Part shown: positions 20,001-28,053 of the stretch, piece by piece
Layout of the letters: every line of letters begins with the position of its first letter
Position numbering within the stretch: position 1 is the first letter of the stretch
Assembly: GCA_945865535.1 (NCBI GenBank)
Contig: CAMBDW010000012.1
Coordinates: 1 to 50,775, forward strand
Direction: 5' to 3'
Length of the DNA stretch: 50,775 nucleotides
From: Chryseobacterium gleum
Lineage (GTDB): Bacteria > Bacteroidota > Bacteroidia > Flavobacteriales > BACL11
Notes under the pieces: model-generated
What the model was told of the DNA's origin: nothing
The model's input: the letters and a program-made list of their open reading frames with translations, nothing else
Databases searched by the model: none
Program-made: the position numbers and the translations under genes

Positions 20001-20734
20001 TGAGTTTAAATGAAGATGACCTTTGTGTTGGAGAGCCTTCATATACCCTTAATAATGCTACTCCTACTGGTGGAACCTATTTTATAAATTATGTAATGAC
20101 CGATTATTTTGATGTTGAGAATCTACAAATAGGTGGTTATAATATTAAGTATGAATATACTGACCCTGTTACTTCTTGCTACAATGAAATTACTGAAATA
20201 ATTACAATCAGTGATTCCCCTGAAGCTGGGATGCTTTTTAGCCCTCAACCTACTGATATTGATGAGCCAAATATATTATTTAGAGATAATAGTAATGAGG
20301 AAGTTTTAATATCAGAGTGGCATTTAGGTGATGGTACAATTATTTATGATTCATTAAGTTTCTGGCATACTTATGCTGATACAGGTACATACACCATAAA
20401 ATACTACATCACAAATATATACGGCTGCACTGATTCTGTAATTAATCAGCTGACTATTAATCCTGTTTATTCTATCTTTATTCCTGGTGCTTTTACCCCT
20501 AATGATGATGGTGACAACGACTATTTTTATCCTGTAATTATTGGTGAAAACAGCTATAACATGAAAATATATAACAGATGGGGTGAAATTATTTACAATG
20601 AAGATAATAAAAAGTGGGACGGAACAATAAATGATAATGTGATTCCTAATGAAATTTACCCTTACTCAATCTCTGTCTTTGATTTTAACGACAGACTTTT
20701 TATTTATTCTGGACTTGTGAATCTTATACGATAA
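17096..20734 (+). CDS. T9SS type B cargo protein with C-type lectin domain, Ig-like repeats, SprB, PKD and CHU_C domain
   Basis: A 1212-residue secreted protein. After a signal peptide (1-24, GIAMAQ) comes a beta-rich domain, then a C-type lectin-like domain at about 222-350 with 'LHCRQVGGHLVHI', E315-P316-N317 and W334-N335-D336. EPN and WND are the calcium and mannose-type sugar-binding motifs of the family, so sugar binding is plausible. Next come Ig-like units, two of which form a near-identical 150-bp tandem pair, an SprB repeat (Cys809), a PKD domain with 'WHLGDGT' and a CHU_C domain (about 1126-1212; 'IPGAFTPNDDGDNDYF'). The C-terminal domain marks T9SS export. The gene ends directly against the ATG of a phosphoesterase gene. 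Confidence 0.92.
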   Translation: MKQQFKYLILFFVLFFSTGIAMAQYVTIGTGTSTTAFLMATSSQDGKSQLIFSNTELTSASPALNIGDTIYSIGWYVATVGGQTMYGANIKITESGNTVTVWSGSLAPKLTVGWNDIVLQTPYVRQGTGNLTVEFCFDNCASTTNTLVRITPTTTTNTFNYRTGNTANGCNYTVNTFTVNRPNTRFGLSPTNGTSTASTICSGNSSILTSVSSLSPTTSVTGFTYKGLYNGSYYFISTSSKTWLAADLHCRQVGGHLVHIANAAENTYVDNNVITATTWIGHYQNCNGSSFSEPSGGWQWSNGTSATYFNWNAGEPNNSGGAENHTEMYTSGKWNDEPNASTRPYVLEIEHTYLWNTGATTASITVSPTTTTTYWVDHSLGTLTQREYFTVTVNPPTVPTFAAVGPYCSGATIPALLTTSNNSIAGTWAPATVSNTATGTYTFTPTSTAAPTCATTAPLTITITPNTTPTFTAVGPYCSGVAIPALPTTSNNGITGTWAPAISNTATGTYTFTPSAGLCATNETMSITIDSLTTTGSVTTSICAGDSYTWPANGQTYTTAQSGLTVVTGCNTATLNLTVTPLTTTGSVTTSICAGDSYTWPANGVIYTTAQSGVTVVTGCNTASLTITINPNILPTFTQVAPICSGVTLAPLPTTSNNSIIGTWAPTLNNAITTTYTFTPTIGLCTTPATMTIIVNPSTSNTTTLTECDSYTWLVNGASYNTSGNYTYVNGCHTEILNLSINSSTSNSTTVKSCDTYTWSVNGNTYTTSGTYTNVGTNTYGCAHTETLNLTIGYTNDIDLVITENHVSCFNGNDGSAIITPNGGTNPYTYLWSDGQITNPAISFSAGSYSCIITDAIGCQVDTFVVINQANEIFLDFIATSPICRYDESTLSIHISNALSNIYTISLLDSILKSFVIDTNGLLIPEGVPITLTPNFSGKVYIVSLTDNQGCTRNFNDDVHIEVKQLPQLSLNEDDLCVGEPSYTLNNATPTGGTYFINYVMTDYFDVENLQIGGYNIKYEYTDPVTSCYNEITEIITISDSPEAGMLFSPQPTDIDEPNILFRDNSNEEVLISEWHLGDGTIIYDSLSFWHTYADTGTYTIKYYITNIYGCTDSVINQLTINPVYSIFIPGAFTPNDDGDNDYFYPVIIGENSYNMKIYNRWGEIIYNEDNKKWDGTINDNVIPNEIYPYSISVFDFNDRLFIYSGLVNLIR
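18686..18970 (+). repeat. 150-bp tandem duplication inside the lectin cargo gene
   Basis: The segment beginning with TTTAACAACTACTGGAAGTG and containing GCTGGAGATTCCTATACTTGG occurs twice, offset by 150 bp (for example TGTGCTGGA at 18722 and 18872), with few differences, mostly at third codon positions. It encodes two consecutive 50-residue Ig-like units. Confidence 0.9.
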
Positions 20735-21235
20735 ATGAAGCAAATTATCTTGCTTTCTGATACACATCACACTTTAGATGAGCGTTTTTTCTCCCATTTT
20801 GAAACTGCAGATGAAATATGGCATGCTGGTGATATTGGTGATTTATCTGTTACGGATAAACTGAAAACTTTTGCTCCTATAAGAGCCGTCTGGGGTAATA
20901 TTGACAATAAAACGATTCGAACTGAATTTAAAGGAAATCTTTACTTTAAATGTGAACAAGTAAATGTAATGATGACTCACATTGGTGGCTATCCAGGAAG
21001 GTATGAAAAAAAGATACTTCCAATTATTGAACAGGCAAAACCAGATCTATTCATTAGTGGACACTCTCATATTTTAAAAGTAATATACGATAAAAAATAT
21101 GAATTACTACACATGAATCCAGGAGCAATTGGTGATTATGGGATACATAAAGTAAAAACCGTACTTAGTTTTAAAATTGAAGGAAAAGATATAAAAGATT
21201 TAAAAGTAATTGAATTTCCTAGAAGTAAGTCTTAA
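20735..21235 (+). CDS. YfcE/MJ0936-type metallophosphoesterase
   Basis: A 166-residue calcineurin-like phosphoesterase. All metal ligands are visible: D9 and H11 in 'SDTHH', D33 in 'GDIGD', N55 in 'GNID', H82, and H110/H112 in 'SGHSH'. The 'NPGAIGDYG' block near the end is typical of YfcE-like phosphodiesterases, which use Mn2+ to hydrolyse phosphodiester substrates; the natural substrate is uncertain. Its ATG follows the cargo-gene stop with no gap, so it likely shares that transcript. Its stop overlaps the stop of the convergent DUF4293 gene. Confidence 0.92.
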   Translation: MKQIILLSDTHHTLDERFFSHFETADEIWHAGDIGDLSVTDKLKTFAPIRAVWGNIDNKTIRTEFKGNLYFKCEQVNVMMTHIGGYPGRYEKKILPIIEQAKPDLFISGHSHILKVIYDKKYELLHMNPGAIGDYGIHKVKTVLSFKIEGKDIKDLKVIEFPRSKS

Positions 21236-21627
21236 CGAATTCTATCCGCTGAGTTTACTAACTTATCATCTCTATTAATAAAGAAATTGGCAGCTATTAA
21301 AGTAATAAAAGGTACTATCAATAATATCATTCCTAAGCCAATAGTCTTCTCATCACGTTCTAAAAACACAATTAAACAAAGTGCAACTGTTATCATTAAT
21401 CTAGAAAAAGAAGCTATCAATTGTTGGCGTTTTCTAGTTTTAAACTGAAAAATTGCAAAAATGGATAAAGCAGCCGATAACAACACGCATAATCGTGCAT
21501 AAAAATATTCTGAATCTGTTAAAAAGTAATCTTTTGTACCATCTTGTAGCACAGGAAATGTATAAACAATAGTAATGGAACAGATAGCTGAGAAAAAGAA
21601 AAAAAGGGATTGTACTCTTTGGATCAT
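21232..21627 (-). CDS. DUF4293 family membrane protein
   Basis: A 131-residue protein with four predicted transmembrane segments. The start 'MIQRVQSLFFFFSAI' is characteristic of DUF4293, a family restricted to Bacteroidota and without known function. It faces rho across a divergent promoter region. The convergent phosphoesterase gene overlaps its last codon: both stops are read from one TTAA (21232-21235), leaving no room for an intergenic terminator. Confidence 0.88.
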   Translation of the reverse strand: MIQRVQSLFFFFSAICSITIVYTFPVLQDGTKDYFLTDSEYFYARLCVLLSAALSIFAIFQFKTRKRQQLIASFSRLMITVALCLIVFLERDEKTIGLGMILLIVPFITLIAANFFINRDDKLVNSADRIR

Positions 21628-21645
21628 AGTTATAAATATTTACTG

Positions 21646-21653
21646 CAAAACTA
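21646..21653 (-). promoter_or_regulatory. Candidate -7 element for the DUF4293 gene
   Basis: TAGTTTTG on the minus strand fits TAnnTTTG and ends 18 nt before the ATG at 21627. A TTG lies about 21 bp upstream on the same strand (21677-21675). Confidence 0.45.
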
Positions 21654-21669
21654 ATTAAAATTGTATAAT

Positions 21670-21700
21670 TTGTCCAATTCTTAAAAAAATTGTATTATTG
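21670..21700 (+). promoter_or_regulatory. Candidate rho promoter (TTG / TATTATTG)
   Basis: TTG at 21670-21672 and an imperfect -7 box TATTATTG at 21693-21700 are 20 bp apart. They would give a rho leader of about 85 nt, longer than other leaders in the window; rho is autoregulated in many bacteria, so the leader may matter. Motif-level evidence only. Confidence 0.35.
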
Positions 21701-21790
21701 CACAACTTATCTAAAGAAACACCCCTGTCAAAACATCTTTCAAATTCAGCCTGCAACATCCGAATTAAAATTATTTATTAAAAAATATTT

Positions 21791-23392
21791 ATGTACACAT
21801 TAGAAGAATTAAATGCAAAAAAGATTGCTGATTTACAAGCAATTGCCCAAAAATCAAACATTAAAAAGTTTGATAAGTTAAACCAAGAAGAACTTACTTA
21901 CGCCATCTTAGATCATCAAGCTGAAAATACTAAACCAGCTGAAAACCCAATAAAAAAACAAAGACAAAGGATTCATCCTGCTAAAAATATCACTGAGAAA
22001 GTTGAAGAGTCAAAACCTCAACAAAAGCAGCTGCAAAAAGTAGAAAAACAAACTGAAGATCAAACGATTCATAATCAATCTGAAAAAGAAAATGAACAAA
22101 AACCAGTTCACAGTCCTCAAAAAAATGAAAATGCTAAGAATGAAGCTAAGAAACCTGTGCACAATCATCCTCCAAAAAAAGAAGAAGAAATAAATACTCA
22201 CCCAAAACCAAAACAAAATGATAATAATAACCAAGCCAATGGCAATACTCCCCCATCAAAATATGATTACAATTTTGATGGCATCATTCACACTGAGGGA
22301 GTCATTGAAATTATGCCTGATGGATATGGATTTATGCGATCAAGTGATTATCATTACTTAACATCGCCTGATGATGTTTATGTTTCTCACTCTCAAATCA
22401 AGTTATTTGGTTTAAAAACAGGAGATACAATTAACGGAACAGTCCGCCCTCCAAAAACAGGTGAAAAATACTACCCTTTGATACAAGTTGATAGCATTAA
22501 TGGGCGTGATCCAGGTATTGTTAGAGATAGAATTCCTTTCCATCACCTTACACCACTTTTCCCTTATGAAAAATTTAATCTTACAGGAAATGGACATAAT
22601 AATGTTTCTATAAGAATGTTGGATATTTTTACTCCTTTAGGCAAAGGACAAAGAGGACTAATTGTAGCACAACCTAAAACTGGTAAAACAGTACTTTTAA
22701 AAGATATTGCTAATGCAATAGCAGATAATCACCCAGAAGTTTACATGATTATATTATTAATTGATGAGCGTCCTGAAGAGGTTACTGACATGGAAAGAAG
22801 CGTAAATGCTGAGGTAATTGCTTCTACTTTTGACGAGCCAGCAAGCCGACATGTAAAAGTGGCTGACATGGTGCTTGAAAAAGCTAAAAGAATGGTTGAA
22901 TGCGGACATGATGTTGTTGTCTTGTTAGATTCAATTACAAGATTAGCAAGAGCTTACAATACGGTACAACCTGCTTCTGGTAAAATATTGAGTGGTGGTG
23001 TAGATGCCAATGCCCTTCACAAACCAAAAAGATTCTTTGGAGCTGCTCGTAAGATTGAGAAAGGAGGATCACTTACCATTTTAGCTACTGCACTTACAGA
23101 TACTGGAAGTAAAATGGATGAAGTAATTTTTGAAGAGTTTAAAGGAACAGGTAATATGGAGCTGCAATTAGATAGAAAAATTGCAAATAGAAGAATCTAT
23201 CCTGCTGTTGATTTAGTTGCTTCTTCTACAAGAAGAGAAGACTTATTACTAGATAAAGAACACATACAAAGAATTTGGGTACTTAGAAACTATTTAGCAG
23301 ATATGAACCCTATTGAGGCTATTGAATTTATGAAAGATAGATTGCAAAAAACCAAAGACAATACTGAGTTTTTAGTCACTATGAATGGATAA
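21791..23392 (+). CDS. rho: Transcription termination factor Rho with disordered insert
   Basis: A 533-residue Rho. Residues 1-43 form the Rho_N helix bundle ('[20 protein letters not shown]'), about 44-155 are a Lys/Glu/Gln/Asn/Pro-rich disordered segment, about 157-240 are the RNA-binding cold-shock domain ('[15 protein letters not shown]'), and the rest is the hexameric ATPase with Walker A '[11 protein letters not shown]' and Walker B '[17 protein letters not shown]'. It is about 110 residues longer than E. coli Rho because of the insert. Similar inserts are known in Bacteroidota, where in Bacteroides the disordered region was linked to phase separation and gut fitness. A hairpin terminator follows the gene. 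Confidence 0.97.
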   Translation: MYTLEELNAKKIADLQAIAQKSNIKKFDKLNQEELTYAILDHQAENTKPAENPIKKQRQRIHPAKNITEKVEESKPQQKQLQKVEKQTEDQTIHNQSEKENEQKPVHSPQKNENAKNEAKKPVHNHPPKKEEEINTHPKPKQNDNNNQANGNTPPSKYDYNFDGIIHTEGVIEIMPDGYGFMRSSDYHYLTSPDDVYVSHSQIKLFGLKTGDTINGTVRPPKTGEKYYPLIQVDSINGRDPGIVRDRIPFHHLTPLFPYEKFNLTGNGHNNVSIRMLDIFTPLGKGQRGLIVAQPKTGKTVLLKDIANAIADNHPEVYMIILLIDERPEEVTDMERSVNAEVIASTFDEPASRHVKVADMVLEKAKRMVECGHDVVVLLDSITRLARAYNTVQPASGKILSGGVDANALHKPKRFFGAARKIEKGGSLTILATALTDTGSKMDEVIFEEFKGTGNMELQLDRKIANRRIYPAVDLVASSTRREDLLLDKEHIQRIWVLRNYLADMNPIEAIEFMKDRLQKTKDNTEFLVTMNG

Positions 23393-23416
23393 TTAAAGAT
23401 AAAAATCTTAAACAAT

Positions 23417-23450
23417 AAATCCCTGCTAATTTAGCGGGGATTTTTATTTT
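23417..23450. terminator. Bidirectional hairpin terminator between rho and ispE
   Basis: AAATCCCTGCT (23417-23427) pairs with AGCGGGGATTT (23433-23443) around a 5-nt loop with one G-U pair, followed by a T-rich run on the plus strand. The A-rich left flank also gives U residues on the minus strand, so it can serve both convergent genes. The ispE stop begins inside the T run. Confidence 0.85.
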
Positions 23451-24193
23451 TTAAACACTCCATAAAGCACACTTCCACTTCCGCTCATAGATGCATAAAT
23501 AGCGCCATCTGCATAAAATTGTTCTTTCATTAGTTTAAGTTTTGGGTGCTTTGTAAAAGTAGAAATCTCAAAGTCATTTTTTACCTTTCCTTTCCAGTTT
23601 TTTAATGGTTGATGAATTAAATCTAACAAATTTTTTAGAGGTAATTGTGGTGTAATTTCAGCATAAGCCTCAGTAGTTGAAATATGCAATTCAGGAAAAA
23701 TGAATCTCAACTCAAAAGTTGATAAATCTAAATCAATTGAAGACATCTTCTCTCCTATTCCACTTACATATTTTGGTGTATTTTCAATAAAAAATGGACA
23801 ATCTGCTCCCAATTGTAAAGCATATTTTTCTAATTGCTCCTTTGATAATCTCAAATCAAAAAGCTGATTTAAAGCAATTAAAGTAAAAGCTCCATCAGCT
23901 GAGCCTCCCCCCAACCCTGCTCCTATAGGAATTTGCTTATGTAAATGCATCTTTATAGGAAGAATGCCAAACTCTGCTTTTAATAACTCATAAGCTTTCA
24001 TGCAAATATTTCCCTCTCCAGCAATAGCAATGCCGGAACTACTAAATAACAACACATCCGCAGGTATAATTTCTAAACTATCAAAAAGCTCTTTTACAGG
24101 ATAAAAAACAGAAGAAATTTCATGATAACCATCTGCTCTTTTTTCAAGAACATTAAGTCCTAAATTTATCTTTGCATTTGGGTAGACAATCAT
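23444..24193 (-). CDS. ispE: 4-diphosphocytidyl-2-C-methyl-D-erythritol kinase
   Basis: A 249-residue GHMP kinase. The ATP-binding glycine-rich motif 'PIGAGLGGGSAD' is at residues 89-100, with the N-terminal 'NAKINLGLNVLEKRADGYHE' and C-terminal 'YASMSGSGSVLYG' blocks of IspE. It phosphorylates CDP-ME in the methylerythritol phosphate pathway of isoprenoid synthesis. It is a single gene convergent with rho; its stop lies in the shared terminator. Somewhat shorter than many family members but with all core motifs. Confidence 0.95.
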   Translation of the reverse strand: MIVYPNAKINLGLNVLEKRADGYHEISSVFYPVKELFDSLEIIPADVLLFSSSGIAIAGEGNICMKAYELLKAEFGILPIKMHLHKQIPIGAGLGGGSADGAFTLIALNQLFDLRLSKEQLEKYALQLGADCPFFIENTPKYVSGIGEKMSSIDLDLSTFELRFIFPELHISTTEAYAEITPQLPLKNLLDLIHQPLKNWKGKVKNDFEISTFTKHPKLKLMKEQFYADGAIYASMSGSGSVLYGVFKK

Positions 24194-24319
24194 TATTTTA
24201 TTTTTTTAATATCTAGAAAATTAAAAAATGCTTATTTTTATATTCTGAATACTAAACCAAGTTTTCAACAACAAAAATAATCAACTGAGAATTTATAGCA
24301 CTTCATAAATCATTTTATT

Positions 24320-24327
24320 TAACTTTG
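24320..24327 (+). promoter_or_regulatory. -7 element for accA-dnaB
   Basis: TAACTTTG fits TAnnTTTG and ends 23 nt before the accA ATG. It is the only good match in the 157-bp divergent gap with ispE on this strand. Confidence 0.55.
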
Positions 24328-24350
24328 TTGTCCTTTTGAAATAAAATTGA

Positions 24351-25304
24351 ATGGAATATTTAGCATTTGAGAAACCAATTGAAGAACTAATTATCAAGCT
24401 TGAAAAAGCTAAAGAACTAGGCAAGGAAGGTTCAATTGATGTAAGCGAGACTGTGAATGATATCGAGAAGAAAATAGAAGCTGCTAGAAAAGAAATCTAT
24501 GAAAATCTTTCGTCCTGGGAAAAAGTACAACTTTCTCGTCATCCTCAAAGGCCTTACTCTTTAGACTATATCAATTCCTTATCAGAAGGTAATTTTTTAG
24601 AATTACATGGAGATAGAGGAGTTAAAGATGATAAAGCAATGATTGGTGGCTGGGCAACGATAGACAAACAATCTGTTATGTTTATTGGACAACAAAAAGG
24701 AAGAAACACTAAAGAAAGGCAATATCGTAATTTCGGAATGGCTAATCCTGAGGGCTATCGAAAAGCTTTACGCCTAATGAAAATGGCAGAAAAATTTGGC
24801 AAACCAGTAGTTTGTTTAATAGATACTCCTGGTGCTTTTCCAGGTTTGGAAGCAGAAGAAAGGGGGCAAGGAGAGGCAATTGCCCGAAACATCCTTGAAA
24901 TGACAAAATTGGAGGTTCCTATTATTGTGGTTATCATTGGAGAAGGAGCTTCAGGTGGTGCATTAGGAATAGGAGTTGGAGATAAAATTTTGATGCTTAA
25001 TAATGCCTGGTATTCTGTTATTTCTCCTGAAAACTGCTCCACTATTCTATGGGGGAATTGGGACCATAAAGAAACTGCTGCTGATGCGCTAAAGCTCACA
25101 GCAAAAGAAATGAAAAAGATAGGACTAGTTGATGAAATTATTCAAGAACCACTAGGCGGTGCTCACACTTTTACTGAGGAAACTTTTAAAATTGTAAAAA
25201 AAGCAATTATAAAAGCAATTAAAGAATTTATTGAAACAGATAAAAATCTGCTAGTACAAAATAGAATGGAAAAATTCTCAAATATGGGAGTAGTAAACGA
25301 ATAA
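24351..25304 (+). CDS. accA: Acetyl-CoA carboxylase, carboxyltransferase subunit alpha
   Basis: A 317-residue protein with the AccA N-terminal block '[20 protein letters not shown]' and the crotonase-fold core '[26 protein letters not shown]' region, then '[20 protein letters not shown]' and '[16 protein letters not shown]'. With AccD it transfers carboxyl from carboxybiotin to acetyl-CoA in the first step of fatty acid synthesis; accD and the biotin carrier genes are not in this window. dnaB follows after 3 nt, indicating one transcript. Confidence 0.97.
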   Translation: MEYLAFEKPIEELIIKLEKAKELGKEGSIDVSETVNDIEKKIEAARKEIYENLSSWEKVQLSRHPQRPYSLDYINSLSEGNFLELHGDRGVKDDKAMIGGWATIDKQSVMFIGQQKGRNTKERQYRNFGMANPEGYRKALRLMKMAEKFGKPVVCLIDTPGAFPGLEAEERGQGEAIARNILEMTKLEVPIIVVIIGEGASGGALGIGVGDKILMLNNAWYSVISPENCSTILWGNWDHKETAADALKLTAKEMKKIGLVDEIIQEPLGGAHTFTEETFKIVKKAIIKAIKEFIETDKNLLVQNRMEKFSNMGVVNE

Positions 25305-25307
25305 AAA

Positions 25308-26792
25308 ATGGCAAAGAAAGTAGGACAAAGAACATTAAAAGCAACCCCAACTCATCAAATTGAAGGAAGATTACAACCTCAAGCTATTGAGTTAGAAAAA
25401 GCAGTACTTGGTGCTTTAATGATTGATAATGAATCATTATCTGATGCTATCGACTCTCTAAAAACTGAATATTTCTACGCTCCTAAACATCAAAAGATTT
25501 TTGAAGCAATTGTAAACCTATTCAATAATACCCAGCCGGTTGATATTCTAACCGTTTCGGAAGAATTAAAAAGATTGGAGGCTTTTGAAAGTATTGGAGG
25601 ATTAGCATATATTTCTGAACTTACAAATAATGTAGCATCAGCCTCTAACACTGAGTTTCATGCAAGAATTATTGCGGAAAAATTCATCAAACGATCTCTT
25701 ATAAATATTTCAAGAAAAATAAGTACAGATGCTTTTGATGATTCAGTAGATATCTTTGATTTATTAAACAATGCTGAGGCCGAACTATTTACAGTAACTG
25801 AAGGAACGCTAAGAAAAAGTTATGACAAAATGAGTTCTTTAATTAAAGGAGCTCTTGAAAATATTGAAATTCTTAGAAGTAAAGAAGATGGATTAAGTGG
25901 AATTCCTTCTGGATTTACTAATCTAGATAGAGTCACTTCAGGGTGGCAAAACTCTGACTTAATAATTTGTGCTGCTCGTCCTGGTATGGGTAAAACAGCT
26001 CTTGCCTTGTCAATGGCTCGAAATATTGCGGTTGACCATAATACTCCCATTGGTTTTTTCTCACTTGAAATGTCATCAGAACAATTAGTAAATAGATTGA
26101 TTGCTAGTGAGGCTGAATTAGGTGCATCAAAGCTAAGAAGAGGAGATCTAGCGGATCATGAAATGGTTCAATTACACGAGAAAATAAAACAATTATCACA
26201 AGCCCCAATTTTTATTGATGATACTCCCGCCTTAACCATTTTTGAGCTTAGAGCAAAAGCAAGAAGACTTGTTAAAAATCATGGTGTAAAGATTATAATG
26301 ATTGATTATTTACAACTCATGCATGCTGGAGACAATGCAGGAAATAGAGAACAAGAAATAGCTACTATTTCTAGATCCTTGAAAGGCATTGCTAAAGAAT
26401 TAAAAATTCCTGTTGTAGCATTATCGCAAGTAAACAGAGGAGTTGAAAACAGAACCGGCATAGGGAGTAAACGACCTATGCTTTCTGACCTTAGAGAATC
26501 CGGAGCTATTGAGCAAGATGCCGATATTGTAACTTTTATCTACCGTCCTGAATATTATAAGATCTATGAGTGGGATAATGGAGATGACTCAAGAGGACAA
26601 GCAGAACTAATTATTGCAAAACACAGAAATGGATCGCTTAAAAATGTGCGATTGAAATTCATTGATGAATTTGCTAAATTCTCTGATCTTGATTATTTTG
26701 ATGGTAGCGATTTTAATGATGAAGGAGGTAATTCATCTATGATATCCATGTCATCAAGCATGAATCAAGAAAATGAAGATGATCCATTCTAA
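25308..26792 (+). CDS. dnaB: Replicative DNA helicase
   Basis: A 494-residue DnaB. The N-terminal primase-interacting domain ('QPQAIELEKAVLGALMID') spans about 20-125, followed by the RecA-like motor with Walker A RPGMGKT at residues 224-230, 'IIMIDYLQLM' as Walker B and 'DLRESGAIEQDADIV' near the end. It unwinds DNA at the replication fork. The tail is Ser/Asn/Met-rich and acidic. Its 3' end overlaps the next gene by up to 20 nt. Confidence 0.97.
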   Translation: MAKKVGQRTLKATPTHQIEGRLQPQAIELEKAVLGALMIDNESLSDAIDSLKTEYFYAPKHQKIFEAIVNLFNNTQPVDILTVSEELKRLEAFESIGGLAYISELTNNVASASNTEFHARIIAEKFIKRSLINISRKISTDAFDDSVDIFDLLNNAEAELFTVTEGTLRKSYDKMSSLIKGALENIEILRSKEDGLSGIPSGFTNLDRVTSGWQNSDLIICAARPGMGKTALALSMARNIAVDHNTPIGFFSLEMSSEQLVNRLIASEAELGASKLRRGDLADHEMVQLHEKIKQLSQAPIFIDDTPALTIFELRAKARRLVKNHGVKIIMIDYLQLMHAGDNAGNREQEIATISRSLKGIAKELKIPVVALSQVNRGVENRTGIGSKRPMLSDLRESGAIEQDADIVTFIYRPEYYKIYEWDNGDDSRGQAELIIAKHRNGSLKNVRLKFIDEFAKFSDLDYFDGSDFNDEGGNSSMISMSSSMNQENEDDPF

Positions 26793-28053
26793 AATCATAA
26801 AAAAGCTTAGTTTACTTTTACTTTTTTGCAGTCTTTTTATTTCTGCAAATGCCTCATATATTTTCATGCCTATGGATGAGAGTCAAAGCAATCATTTAAA
26901 AGCTTACGGCATTGCTTACTATGCTATCGAGCGAGATATTAAGGTAGATTGGCTACTAAACTATCAAGGAGGTAGTTTTATGATCAAATATAATAACACC
27001 ATTGAAAATGAGTGCAATATTAGAGGAGTATCTTTTACTATTATAGCTGACATACAATCTACTCAGATCTTGGAATCAATTTCAAGTCCATCAGTAAATC
27101 AAGATGTTGTTAGGCTTGAAAAAGCTCCAAAAATTGCCATATATTCTCCTAAAACCAAGCAACCCTGGGATGATGCCGTAACTATGGCCCTAACTTATGC
27201 GGAGATTCCCTATGAAGTAGTTTATGATGAAGAAGTTTTAGCCAATTTGCTTCCACTTTATGATTGGCTACATCTACATCATGAGGATTTTACAGGACAA
27301 TACGGCAAATTTTATTTTGCATACAAGAATGCAACTTGGTATAAAGAAGAAAAACAAAATTCCGAAAAATTAGCCCAAGAGTTAGGATACAATAAAGTAT
27401 CTCAAGCAAAACTTGCGGTGTCTAAAAAGATTAAAGAATTTGTATTAGCAGGAGGATTTTTATTTGCTATGTGCTCGGCAACTGATAGTTACGATATAGC
27501 TCTTGCATCAGAAGGAATGGATATTTGCGGGGAAATGTTTGATGGAGATGCAATGGAAAGTGATATTGATAGCAAATTAGATTTTTCAAAAACATTAGCT
27601 TTTAAAAATTTCTCATTAGTCAAAGACCCAAATCACTATGAATTTTCAACTATTGATGCCACTGAAAAAAGACGTATAAATGCAAGCGTTGATTTTTTTA
27701 CACTATTTGATTTTTCGGCTAAATGGGATCCAATTCCTACTATGTTGTGTCAGAATCACTCGCAAGTAGTTGCTGGTTTTATGGGTCAAACAACTTCATT
27801 TAGAAATGAATTTATAAAATCAGATGTGCTAATTATGGGAGAAACAAAAGCAACTAATGAGGCCAGATATATTCATGGGAAACTAGGAAACGGAACTTGG
27901 ACTTTTTATGGAGGGCACGACCCGGAAGATTACCAACATAAAGTAGGAGATCCTAAAACAGATCTATCGCTACACCCTAATTCTCCTGGCTATCGCTTAA
28001 TATTGAACAATATCTTATTTCCTGCCGCTAAAAAGAAAAAACTAAAGACTTAG
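26773..28053 (+). CDS. Exported conserved Bacteroidota protein, often labelled 'asparagine synthetase B'; glutamine-amidotransferase-like fold suspected
   Basis: A 426-residue protein with a hydrophobic signal peptide (about residues 8-28, ending SANAS). The block 'MPMDESQSNHLKAYGIAYYA' followed by 'DWLLNYQGGSF' identifies a widespread Bacteroidota family that databases often call asparagine synthetase B, although I see no synthetase ATP-binding motif. 'GGFLFAMCSATDSYD' places Cys234 in a nucleophile-elbow-like turn, and H382-x-x-E385 occurs in 'GGHDPED', a pattern like class I glutamine amidotransferases or ThuA-like proteins. The true activity is unknown. It overlaps dnaB (start at 26773 or 26779), and its stop overlaps that of the convergent ligase gene. 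Confidence 0.75.
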   Translation: MKMIHSKIIKKLSLLLLFCSLFISANASYIFMPMDESQSNHLKAYGIAYYAIERDIKVDWLLNYQGGSFMIKYNNTIENECNIRGVSFTIIADIQSTQILESISSPSVNQDVVRLEKAPKIAIYSPKTKQPWDDAVTMALTYAEIPYEVVYDEEVLANLLPLYDWLHLHHEDFTGQYGKFYFAYKNATWYKEEKQNSEKLAQELGYNKVSQAKLAVSKKIKEFVLAGGFLFAMCSATDSYDIALASEGMDICGEMFDGDAMESDIDSKLDFSKTLAFKNFSLVKDPNHYEFSTIDATEKRRINASVDFFTLFDFSAKWDPIPTMLCQNHSQVVAGFMGQTTSFRNEFIKSDVLIMGETKATNEARYIHGKLGNGTWTFYGGHDPEDYQHKVGDPKTDLSLHPNSPGYRLILNNILFPAAKKKKLKT

